Shown here: positions 32,132-42,354 of the stretch, piece after piece
Numbering within the stretch: the first letter of the stretch is position 1
Layout of the letters: each line of letters opens with the position of its first letter
NCBI GenBank assembly: GCA_001600415.1
Contig: BCJX01000006.1
Coordinates: 565,606 to 629,605 of the forward strand
Direction of reading: 5' to 3'
Length of the DNA stretch: 64,000 nucleotides
Source: Pascua guehoae
Lineage: Eukaryota > Basidiomycota > Tremellomycetes > Trichosporonales > Trichosporonaceae
Made by a program: the position numbers and the translations under genes
Notes under the pieces: generated by a model
Told to the model about the DNA's origin: nothing
Seen by the model: only the letters and a program-made list of their open reading frames with translations
Databases searched by the model: none

Positions 32132-35105
32132 ATGGATCCACAGCAGCCAGAGACGCATATGCCCTCGCCCACCACGAGCACTGCCCAAGGAGCAGCAACT
32201 GCCGCCGGCACGAGCTCGAGCTCGGGGGTGGGCTCCAGTTCCACGGGCGCTCCTGGTCCGACTCTCCCCGTAGCGACTACCCCGGCTCCGGACGCTTCCA
32301 CCTCGACGTCCACCGGGAGCGACTCACGAAAGCGGTCACTCCGCGCCTGTGACGTGCGTATTATACCACTTGCTTCCCTTCTTGTCCTCCTGCTGACACC
32401 GTGGCCCCCCCCCCCCCCCGCGTTGTCGCCCCCGGTTTCAAACCCCGTCCTCATGTCGCCATGGAACGACATCCCATTCCTTCCTTCCTACCCTGGTCGC
32501 CATGCTTATCCACAATAGGGATGCAGACAGTAAGTAACCAGACAGTCACTGTGGTGCCCGGAGGCTCCCACAGCGGCGCGCCGAAGTGGACTGCAGACAG
32601 CGGAGACTGACACGTAGTCGCCGGATGAAGTGCGAGGACATCCAGGTCTCTCAGTCGACTGGCCTATCATCGTGCCGCGTGTGTCGCGAGCACCGCCAGA
32701 GGTGCACTTTTGATGCGCCTGTGCGCAAACGGTGAGTCCTTTTTTTCGGTGCAAGTCCCGCCCGTCACTTTTGCTGCGCACTGACACTTGCTCTAGCGGC
32801 CCCAGACCTGGGTATCGCCTCCGCCTCCCCGCGTCCCGATCGGCGTCGCCTCACCCCGAGGAGGCGTCTTCGCACCAGACGCACTACCCCCATGCCTCTA
32901 CGAGCGACGCACGAGGGGGCAGCACAAACAGCACGCGGTCGAGGTCTGCATCGCCACGCCGTTCGCGTTCGCAGGCTCCACTCCTCGGGCTGAATCCCAA
33001 CCTCGTCGACACACTGCTGGCAGCGTACTGGACACATGTTCATGTGAGTATCACTGAGGCATTACGGACCAAGGTGTAGGGCGCAGACCTGTGGAGCAAT
33101 TGTTCTCACGCCCCCACCGCTTGCTCACCGTGCTCACTACGCCGCTTGGGCCCACCACCGTGCTGACTGACAGAATGTCTGGCCGCTCATCTACAAGCCC
33201 TTGTTCAACCCCCACACCACACCTGCCTCGCTGCTCCTGGCAATGCTGGCGATTGCGGCGTGTATCGCGCCGCCAGATCCAGCAAGGGATGGTGTGTCGT
33301 CTGATGAACTGTTCCACCGCGCTGAGCGCGCCCTCCACCACTGCCGCACAGACTGCCGCATCGACGTGATCCAGTCGCTCTGCCTCCTCTCCCTCCGCCA
33401 GACCGGCTGCGGTGACAAGCGTGCGGCGTTTACGTACGCCGGGCGCGCGTGTTGCATGGCGTTGAATATGGGCTTGAATCTCCGCCCGACGGCCGCATAC
33501 GAGACACCAGTACGTGGGAGCTGCTCGGTCTTGCAACAACAAGGATATGACTGACACACACCAGCTTGACAGTGAGGTGCGCTCGCGTGTGTACTGGAAC
33601 TGCTACGTGCTTGACAAGTCGCTCGCCGAGGAGACGGGACGGTCCTTTATCCTCCCTTACCGGCGGTCGAGCACGCCGCTCCCGTCCATGACCGAGGCGG
33701 ACGAGTACGAGATGTGGCCGCCACTCCCCAACTCGTCGGCACTGTTACCCCGCAGTGTGCGGCACATCATCCCGAGGCGGGGCCACGTCATGAGCTGTTT
33801 CGTGTGGACGTGCCGCCTCGCCATGGTCGTCGAGGACATTCTCGACCTCGAGGAGCACGGCCCACCCGCACAGACTGACCCATGGGACCATCTGTTTACG
33901 ACTCCCCAGCCGGGCGTCCACATTGACCCCGTCGGCAAGGCAGAGCACATTGCGTCCAAGCTCGAGGCCTGGCGCACATCGATGCCACCGTCTCTCGAGG
34001 TGATGCCGTCACCAGAGATCTCACCTCTCCCGCATCATACCATTGGTCTGGCAGTGAGTAGTATCACCAGCGGTTGACCTATTGTTCCGTTGCTGACGAC
34101 CACCACAGTGGTACTACACCGCGCAGATCCTCCTGTACTCGCGCTTCATCAAGCGGCGCGAGATGTTGCATGCGCAGACAGTAACGCGAGAGACAGAGCT
34201 GGCCGTACGCGCCCACCGTCTCTGCTCCAAGGCAGCCGAAGAGTGTGTCGACCTCTTTGCTCACTTGGACCGCTTCAAACTCCTCGCCCAAGCGAGTTCC
34301 GACATTATCCATCTCCTGAGCCTCGCGACGCTATTTGAGGCGTTTGATGCGTCTGACCCGGACGAAGAGCTGGCCCACCGCGCCAAGCTGAACTTTGCTC
34401 AATGTTGTCTTTGGCTGCGCGACTTTTCGAGCGCGTGGCCCACGGCGTCTGCGCACAAGCTCTTCTTTGAAGGTCGTGAGTTTTCACCGTGACCACTTTC
34501 GATCATAGCTAACGCACCCAGTCATTCGCGGCGGTATCAAGATGCTGTCGAGCGACATCCCGGACCTATCGCCTGGCAGTGCCAATACCCCACACTCGCC
34601 CTCGGCAATCGACGGTCTCCGAACAGTCGGACGCAACCTCACGGGCGATGGGAGCATGGAAACCTGGCTCCCGCCAGTGGGCATCTCGTCCTTTTTCCAG
34701 CTCCCACAATTTTACTGGAACCACCTGACCAATGCCGTACCGGGACAGCAACAAGGCTTTGATACTGGGCTCGAACTGAGCTTTTCGTCGCCCGAGGCAA
34801 TGACCTCTGCACTCGCAGACTGGTCCCACTTGTCGCCCCCAGAGACAAGCACATCCCTCGACATGTCCATGGCCAGCCTCGACCAGCAGCAGCAGGCACA
34901 GGGATCAAGCCACAGCCAGCAGCAACAACAGCAGCACCAACACCACCAACAGCCGCAGCAGCAGCACCAACAACAACAGCAGCAACAGCAGCAGACCATG
35001 GACCCAATGAGCACTTCGTTTATGACAGATGGCCAGCAGCTCGACCAGTCGGCAATCTACTCGGCGCTCATGAGCTACATGGTGCAGGCAGCTAAGAGCT
35101 GCTGA
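32132..35105 (+). CDS. Zn2Cys6 transcription factor with 11-nt micro-exon and poly-Q tail
   Basis: It starts MDPQQPETHMPSPTTSTAQG. Exon 1 is 32132-32353, exon 2 only 11 nt (32519-32529), exon 3 32618-32731, and exon 4 starts at 32797. Joined, they read RACDGCRHRRMKC, then CRVC and REHRQRC, a complete Gal4-type zinc cluster; without the tiny exon the second cysteine is lost. A basic Ser/Arg linker follows. The regulatory domain includes NPNLVDTLLAAYWTHVH, FHRAERALHHCRTDCRIDVI, FTYAGRACCMALNMGLNLRP, SEVRSRVYWNCYVLDKSLAE and TGRSFILPYRR. Residues encoded at about 34905-34995 are nearly all Gln/His, a likely activation or interaction region. The stop is at 35103-35105. The gene is divergent from the ALDH gene and close to the amine oxidase and permease, so control of that module is plausible but inferred. 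Confidence 0.87.
32519..32529 (+). other. 11-nt micro-exon completing a zinc cluster
   Basis: Flanked by a 165-nt intron ending in CACAATAG and an 88-nt intron starting GTAAGT. Inserted between exon 1 (ending TGT GAC) and exon 3 it gives Gly-Cys-Arg plus two bases of a His codon. This restores the exact CX2CX6C spacing. No other acceptor/donor choice in this stretch gave a cluster when I tried the frames. Confidence 0.8.
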
Positions 35106-36127
35106 GAGGGTATAGGACTACAGCTTTGTACTAGTTTACCTATCTTGGAGTCCCAGCAATGTACATAATCACATTAGAATGCCATTCGTATGAGTCGGTT
35201 CTGCCCGAGCAAACACACTACTGGCGGGCTCAGGAATGGCGTTATTCGTGATGGACAAGCTCAGCGATAGCAATGGCTGGCCGCCAATCCCTGGCATCGC
35301 AATCTGGTGGTGGGCTGTGACGTGTGATGGGGTAGGTCGTTATGGGTGGCGGAGGGTGCCCGCGGGCGGCGCCCGCTCAGTCATGTTGGTCACCCCCTAT
35401 CGTGATTTGTTCCATCCTGAATCTCCGGTGTATGCCAAAAAGAAACGTGAGGGGCGCAGGATGCCGTGGCAAACTGCGCTGAGGTGCTGCTCTGATGAGT
35501 GTTCGGCAGCGCAAGACCCATCTCACCCTGTTCCACTCGCGTTCCTTTTTGACGTACACTGTATTTGCAGCGCTCGACCGAACCCCCCCCCCCCCCCTTC
35601 ACCCCGGCTGTGGCACAGTAAAGCGGCACGAGAGCAGAGAAAATGAGTGGGTACGGTTGGCTGATAAGGACGGCACCATAGCACCCAAAGCGTGTGGAGC
35701 TTCACGGTCCAGGACAAGCGGCCTGCGTCCTGGCTTTCCACCAGGCACCCTGCGCTCGGACCAGGATAAACTGGATGGCTGCCAAGCTGAACACCAAACT
35801 CCACTGCCGTGTTCTTCAAGAATGCATGCAATTCTATGATTACCCACTTTCTTATCGTGGGTAGGACTACTATGTGTGCCGAAAGGGCCGATTACAAGGG
35901 TCTTACAGTTGGTGGGAGAAGCCACTGCGTGTCGTACAACGAGTGCAGTGCAGCACTAGAGTACTGCACAAGTGCAGTGACGATAAAAGCGATCGTAGGG
36001 TTATGTTTTTGGTGTTCAAGATGTTCAAGATGTTCAAGATGACCAAGAGGAGAGAGAGCTAGATGGACCAAGATGAAATATGCCAGCGCCCCGAAAACCC
36101 CAAAGCCAAGCGCGGTGTCGAACGATC
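35106..36127. other. Intergenic interval between convergent genes
   Basis: About 1 kb with no supported gene. It holds a C15 run at 35583-35597 and a 9-bp tandem repeat at 36013-36039. Confidence 0.5.
36013..36039. repeat. 9-bp tandem repeat, three units
   Basis: TGTTCAAGA repeated three times exactly, followed by a diverged fourth start. It lies about 90 bp past the permease stop codon. No role assigned. Confidence 0.8.
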
Positions 36128-38554
36128 TCACATTTGGCTCGCGGGGACGGCGCTTGTGGAGACAAACCCTGGCTTTTTCGAGTCGGCGGCGGCATGCACG
36201 TCCTCGTACTCGATTGTGGCTGCGAGGACCTCGTCCTCGAGGTCTTGGGTCTTGGGGCCGTGGAAGTAGGTCTTGCCGCCAATCTTGGGGAAGTACCAGA
36301 AGGCAATGGCAAACGCCCACACGCCGGCGGTGACGACAATGGCATAGTTCATTGTGCCGGCCTGGGCAGGAGTGTCTGCGGGGCTGGGGCGGTTAGTCAT
36401 GCGGCACAAGAGAGTTTTGAAAAAAATTGACAAGACTACTCACAAGCTGAAGAGGACGAATGCAAAGACCATCCACGCGAGGGCAATGATGGCAATGGGC
36501 TTGCTCGCGCGACCGCTGTACCACGGCCCGGGCTTAAAGTGTTCCTTGCCCCACATGACGCGGGCAAAGATGGGGGTGCCGTAGGCGACGTACGGGCCCA
36601 TGATGGCGAGGGCAAAGATGGCATTGATGGCAGCCTGGTTTTCGGGGTCGGCAAAGCCCAACAGACCCAGGGGGGCGGCTGCACCGCACACGAGCCAGAC
36701 GGTGCGGACCGGCGTGCCGCTCCACTTGTCGACCTTGTAAAAGAAGCGCGAGAACGGCAGTGCGCCGTCACGGGCGAATGCGAATGCCTGGCGCGACGAG
36801 GGGAGGATGAGCGAGGCCGTCATGGATACCTGCGAGATGCAGATAAACGACCAGATGGCAATGGTCCCCTGCCTTCCAAACGCGTTCAGGTAGACGTAGG
36901 CTAGTGGCTGGCCGATTTCCGAGTCCATAATAGCGGCCACGTCGGTGCCCATCGTGAGTGCCATGATGATCAGGATGAGCGTGCCGAGCACACCCGCCGA
37001 GCCGATGGCACCGACAATCGCGGCGGGGACCGCAATGGCCGCGTTGCTCGCCTCCTCGGAGATTGAGACGGCGCAGTCAAACGAGCAAATGGTCCACACG
37101 GGCGCCAACATCGAGAGACAAAATGCAAATCCGTTTGGCCACGCCGACAGGTTTTCCCACCCGCCAAACGTATATTTGGCCGAGTTGAGCGAGTGCCGCC
37201 GTGCGATGGGCAGGCCGATAATGTGCACAAGCGAGAGAGCGACGTTGAGCACCACCGACGGCGTCTGGAGCCGCGCGAAAACGTTGGTGCCGTATGCGCA
37301 GAAAAAGCCGCAAAACACAAGAATGCCAATGTACAGGCCAAACGTTGGGCCGACGCCGTAGCTCACTTCCGGGTTGGCCACGGACGCCGCCGCGAAGAAG
37401 ATGCCCGAGCACGCCCATGCAAGCGACGACACTGCCGCCACGTTGCCCAAGAACGAATTGTCTGAGCGTCAGAACAGGAAACAAGACACAGTCTGAGTCA
37501 TGGCATTGGTCTGAGACCACGAGACAAGAGGAGATGGGTGCGAGGAGATTACTCCTCGCACCCTAACGCGGGGTCTGATCTCTTGTCCCCCGTGCGCAGT
37601 GTCAAAGCGACCACACCGTGCGTGTGCCCCGCTCTTCAACCGGCCCCCTTCGGTAGCATACACGGGGCCACATTCGGACACTCACAGCCGACCATCCAGG
37701 CCAAAAAGTCACGGTACTGCGGTGGGCTGAGACGGTGGGTCCAGTAGTAGAGACCGCCCGAGGTGGGCATCGACGACGCCAGGTCCGCCTGGGGGTGCGT
37801 CAGCATGGAGAGCAAAGCGACCGCCAAACGCGTCCATGCGTCACGCCACACTTCACGCGATCGGGCATCGTGTTCGCACTCTTCGTGCGTCGTGGAATGC
37901 GTCCCTGGAAATACGTGCGCCAAGGCGCCAGTGGGCCGCGGCCAAGAGTCGCACTGGGCAGAAAAGAGCCACCTGCGCGTCTTGGCCCCGCCTCCACCAC
38001 GCGCTATCAAACCCGACATGAGCAGCAGCCCATGCCAAGCACGGCGCTATCTCACGGTGCGATGCATGGCCCAATCTCGTTCCCAACCTCGTGCGCACGG
38101 GGATGACGTACCATGGCAAAGCCGATAAACGAGATGAGGAACGACGAAAGGACCCAGCCCCAGATCATGCCCACGGGGCCGCCGTACGGCTGCGATGCGG
38201 TTAGCCAATGACGCCGAGGGCCGAATTGTTGGCGCCGGCGCCAATTTTTTTTCAGCAACGCACCAGATTGTACCAGATGGTCGATGCAATGGATGGGATG
38301 ACGCCCCTGTGGGGTCAGCTGGGCACAAGGTAGGCCATGTGTGAGTTTGGAGATGCGTACATGATGGAAAAGGCGACGCCAAACGTCTCGAGCTTGCTAA
38401 AGTTGCGCTTGAGCTCGGGACGGTACCCGAGGCCCTCGAGGCCGATGTCGTCGCGCGTGAGATGGGGGTGGTCGACAACATTGGCCTGGCTCGAGGACCC
38501 GGTGCCGAGACCGGGGTACGACTCTGTGAGCGAGTCTGAGGTCTGCGCAATCAT
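36128..38554 (-). CDS. APC-family amine/amino-acid permease (GABA/choline type)
   Basis: Minus-strand gene starting MIAQTSDSLTESYPGLGTGS. At least six exons; the largest covers about 37455-36445 and the last ends at 36128. Family marks in order: NFSKLETFGVAFSIMGVIPS (TM1), GGPVGMIWGWVLSSFLISFI, DLASSMPTSGGLYYWTHRLS, then about nine more hydrophobic segments (for example VWTICSFDCAVSISEEASNA and AIWSFICISQVSMTASLILP), and a final MNYAIVVTAGVWAFAIAFW with a short cytosolic tail. These match the fungal Uga4/Hnm1 branch of the APC superfamily (GABA, choline, polyamine or other amine uptake, proton-coupled, plasma or vacuolar membrane). The gene is divergent from the copper amine oxidase. A minus-strand ATATAA lies about 90 bp before the start. 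The substrate is not readable from sequence; an amine fits the context. Confidence 0.87.
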
Positions 38555-38771
38555 ACAGAATGAGTGTAGAGTGTCGGTGGTGGAAAGTTGGGACAAGGAG
38601 GGTGGGGATAACGAGTTCCGGGGAGGTGGAGGTTTGTGGAGTTATATGCCGGATCGCGGATATCTCCCTCTGCACCCAGCTCAGGCCCGAGTGCATGCAC
38701 ATGCACACATCTGCTGCATCGCTCATCTATCTCAAACAGCTTGTCTCGGGCGTGTCCCCTGCCCGAGGGGC

Positions 38772-38798
38772 GTGTGTGTGTGTGTGCTTGTGTGTGTG
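38772..38798. repeat. GT microsatellite
   Basis: Two GT tracts broken by one CT step in the permease promoter, about 220 bp upstream of its start codon. Confidence 0.8.
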
Positions 38799-38999
38799 GG
38801 CATGTGCTCGAGGCCCAAGGCCCAGAGGTAACGATACAATTGACCACCGCCCTTGTGGCTGACTACGAGACCTCGCTTAACATGAATCGCTGATAATAAT
38901 AGCGCCTTATCCACGGCAGAGGCGTCGCTTGCAACTAGCCCTCTAGCAACGATCTGCAAAGTCGGTGATAACCGAGTAGTTCAATCAGCCTTTTCTACC

Positions 39000-39021
39000 C
39001 CACCGAGCTCTGGGGCGGTGG
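39000..39021. promoter_or_regulatory. Candidate Zn2Cys6 site, CCACCG-N10-CGGTGG
   Basis: A perfect 6-bp inverted pair, CCACCG (39000-39005) and CGGTGG (39016-39021), separated by 10 bp. This gives CCG and CGG triplets in the everted orientation that some Gal4-type dimers bind. It lies between the permease and amine oxidase genes. Binding is inferred from pattern only. Confidence 0.35.
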
Positions 39022-39947
39022 ATCGGAAGGTGTACGTTACATACCAGCCGCGCGTGCCGCGGCTCCTCCCTCACCATCGGTCACTGGGCGAGACGGCCTT
39101 GATAGCGCACAAAGTTGGGCAGGGTTCACCCGTCGGTAAAGTCCACTGTCATTGGTCGGTCCATCTGACTGCAAAAGGCCTGGAGGCCTCCAACTTGCAC
39201 ACGACCAGCTCTGCTATCATAGTGTCAGGCAGTCACGCTAAAACTCGCAACAGCCGCCAGGCTCACTATTGCGGCACAATGTCAATGAGGACGACAACCG
39301 AGAGGAATGCACAGAGCCGTTGCACTTTCCACAAATTGGCGGCACCCCGCGTGGAGGAGCCCCTTGTGGGGTATGGGGTAATGGGACATCAGCTGCTCAT
39401 GTCCCATATGTCACCTTGTTCCCGTCACCCCCCTGGGTCCCATTCCAGAGTCGAGAACGTCATGGACCTGGTTGGTATCGGGTGACTGCTGTATCCGAAC
39501 ACCCGCGGTTGTTGCCGCCATTCCGGGGCCGGGGGCGGCCAGAGGCGGCGACTGGAGGACGGCACAGGCACGGAACGGGTAATTACTACGGGTAAATAAT
39601 ACGGCTGAATGGGAGACTCTTCTCTGTTATCGACGGCATTACTCTGCTGGCCGACGCCTGATCCCGGGCGATAGAAGCTCAACCATGCCATCTAGTGGGA
39701 ACACGAGTCCTTGTGCGGGTGCATGGCAAGCTCCGCCGAGCCTCCGCTGGACTGACAACTCGCCTACCCGTGCCAACTCTCCGACAGCACACTCGGTTGC
39801 CGAGCGGACGCAACTGAGAACGTGTGAGTGTCTCGTGCCGAGGGACAAGAAGACACGCATACATATAGCCCTCGGGGGCGGCGTGACCTTGTTCTCCCAT
39901 CAACTCCTCCCCCCTCCCACCTCACTCTACAAGCTCCAACTCCCACC

Positions 39948-42354
39948 ATGGTCATTGCGACAAATACCCAGCCCCAGGCCGCGACCAAGTCGTCGTCGAC
40001 CGCCCACCCCCTCGACCCCCTCACCGTTGCCGAGATCAAGGGCGCTGTTGCGGCCATTCGCAAGTACTGCGCCGAGGGCAAGGCCGAGGGCAACCCCAAG
40101 GAGGTTCTCTTCAACTCGATTGCCCTCCTCGAGCCCCCCAAGTATGACGTCCTCCGCTGGGCCGGCACATTCACCGCCAAGGAGATTGTCGCTTCGACCG
40201 GTGCCAAGCTCCAGCCCATCAAGCGCCAGGCTGATGTGAGTAGCTAGCTTGTGAATGGGGGCCCAAAGCCAGAGCGACTACCACGGTAGTCGCTGTCTGT
40301 GCGCAACATTACGGTTGTGTCGATCTGCCACATGGGCCGATCGTCATTGCCCCCGGAAATATGAAAGATCGACGGGTGCTGACAATCTCCAGCTCCACCT
40401 GATCTGCAACCAGACCGAGCAGGCGTTTGAGTGCGTTGTCGACCTCCCGTCAAATCTCACGGGCGAGGCCGAGATTGCCGAGCCCGTGGTCTCGTCGTGG
40501 ATCAAGCTCGCCGATGACGTGCACCCGTCGCTCCAGACCGAGGAGCTTCTCTGGGCCGAGGTCATTTGCCGCAAGGACCCCAAGGTCAAGGAGGTCGCCG
40601 AGGCCGTCGGTCTCAAGCAGGAGGACCTGTACGTCGACGGCTGGTGCATTGCCAACGACGAGCGTTTCCCCGGCCGCCGTCTCCAGCAGTGCTTTATGTT
40701 TGCGCGCCTCCGCCCTGGTGACAACCTTTACGCGCACCCGTGCGACTTTGTCCCTGTCCTCGACTCGCACACTGGCGAGGTTCTCACCATCGACTTCCCC
40801 CACAACAACCAGGCTCCCGGCGAGCCATTCCCGCCTTCGTCGGCCCAGGCCTACGCCGATGCCGAGCCCCGCGAGCGCTTCGGCCCGCCCCTCGCGCCGG
40901 CAAACTACCTCCCCGAGCAGATTCAGATGGACGAGCCCAACTTCAAGGTCCGCGACACGCTCAAGCCCCTGCACGTCGTCCAGCCCGAGGGTGTCTCTTA
41001 CAAGCTCGCCGGCCGCATGATGCACTGGCAAAACTGGAACTTCCACATTGGATTCACGTTCCGCGAGGGTCTTGTTCTCTCCAACATTACCTACGACGAC
41101 GGCGCAAACGGCACGCGCCCAATGTTTTACCGCCTGTCGATTGCCGAAATGGTCGTCCCGTACTCCAAGACCATCTTCCCCCACCACCGCAAGCACGCGT
41201 TCGACACGGGAGAGTACGGTGTCGGTGCCCTCGCCAACTCGCTCGCACTCGGCTGCGACTGCCTCGGCTCGATCAGCTACCTCGACGCCGAGTTTATCAC
41301 CCGCAACGGTGGTATCCAGACCATCAAGAGCGCCGTCTGCATCCACGAGGAGGACGCCGGTATTCTCCACAAGCACACCGACTTCCGTGACAACCGCGCC
41401 CACGTTGCTCGCAACCGCAAGCTCGTCGTGAGCTTTATCTGCACCGTCGCAAACTACGAGTACGGATTCTACTTTAACTTTTCGCTCGACGGCAGCATCG
41501 AGCTCGAGGTCAAGGCTACGGGTATCGTCAACGCGTACCCGCTCGCGCCCGGTGAGGCGCCCGACCCGGGCCACGAGGTCGTCGTCGCACCCAACATTGC
41601 CGCCCAGCACCACCAGCACCTCTTCTCGTACCGTATCGACCCCATGCTCGACGGTCTCCTGAACCGGGTCCAAATGGTCGACACGGTCCCCGACGAGGCA
41701 GAGGTCGGCTCGCCCGAAAACTACTACGGCAACGGCTTCCACTCGGTCAAGACGCTCTTCAAGAAGTCCAAGGAGTCGCAGACAGAGTACGACTCGGCCA
41801 AGTCGCGCTCGTGGGTTATCGAGAACCCCAACGTCAAGAACCCCGCCACCGGCGGCAACGTCGGCTTCAAGGTCATGTCCAAGGACATGCCCCCCATGCT
41901 CGCCAAGCCCGGCTCGATGATCTGGAACCGCGCCCCCTTCTGCCGCCACAACATGTTTGTCACGACCCACTCGGACAAGGAAATCTTCCCCTCCGAGGTC
42001 CACATCAACCAGAACCCCGGTGGCCCCGCATTCGGCCTCCAGGAGTGGGTCGACCGCGACGACGACATCGACACCAAGGACATTGTCCTCTGGCCCATGT
42101 TCGGTGTCACGCACGTCTCACGTCCTGAAGATTGGCCCATCATGCCAGTGGAGATCCTCCGCGTGCATCTGAAACCGTCTGGGTGGTTCGAGAGGAATCC
42201 CGGACTCGATGTGCCCGCTTCGGCGGACAAGAAGTCGCGTAACGCGACCGAGGCGTTTGTTGATGGGTCGGGTGCCGCCACAACGAATGGTGCCACAAAT
42301 GGCGCCACAAACGGCGCCACAAACGGATCGTCGTGCTGCGCCTCCACCGCTTGA
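39948..42354 (+). CDS. Copper amine oxidase (TPQ cofactor)
   Basis: Two exons, 39948-40235 and 40393-42354, joined in frame to 749 residues, near the usual family length. It starts MVIATNTQPQAATKSSS and shows the N2 domain opening HPLDPLTVAEIKGAVAAIRK. Catalytic parts are intact: the base Asp in HAFDTGEYGVG, the cofactor Tyr in VANYEYGFYF (converted to topaquinone), copper ligands in HQHLFSYRIDPMLDG and CRHNMFVTTHSDKEIFPSE, and the closing PMFGVTHVSRPEDWPIMPVE. The reaction is RCH2NH2 + O2 + H2O to aldehyde, NH3 and H2O2. The H2O2 suggests peroxisomal placement in many fungi, but no SKL-type C-terminus is present. The tail has three 12-bp repeats (NGAT units) and ends SCCASTA. It is divergent from an amine-type permease and close to an ALDH. 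Confidence 0.93.
42286..42321 (+). repeat. 12-bp in-frame tandem repeat (NGAT units)
   Basis: Three 12-bp units (42286-42297, 42298-42309, 42310-42321) plus a partial fourth, encoding Asn-Gly-Ala-Thr repeats near the amine oxidase C-terminus. Unit copy number is likely variable between strains. Confidence 0.8.

Larger units (their letters stand above)
38555..39947. promoter_or_regulatory. Divergent promoter region, permease and amine oxidase
   Basis: About 1.4 kb between the two start codons with no supported gene. It holds a GT-rich microsatellite (38772-38798), a CCACCG-N10-CGGTGG element (39000-39021), and a CATATAG element near 39862-39868 about 80 bp before the amine oxidase start. Confidence 0.5.

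Noticed and set aside
39372..39438. ATGGGAC/GTCCCAT copies in the permease/amine oxidase promoter
   Set aside because: They resemble the GTGGGAC operator but all have A instead of G at the first finger contact, and the clustering is loose. Not claimed as the same site.
40450..42114. Open minus-strand frame of 554 codons
   Set aside because: It lies wholly antisense to the copper amine oxidase, whose motifs are intact. The Val/Glu/Asp/Leu-rich composition is what GC-rich codons give on the opposite strand.
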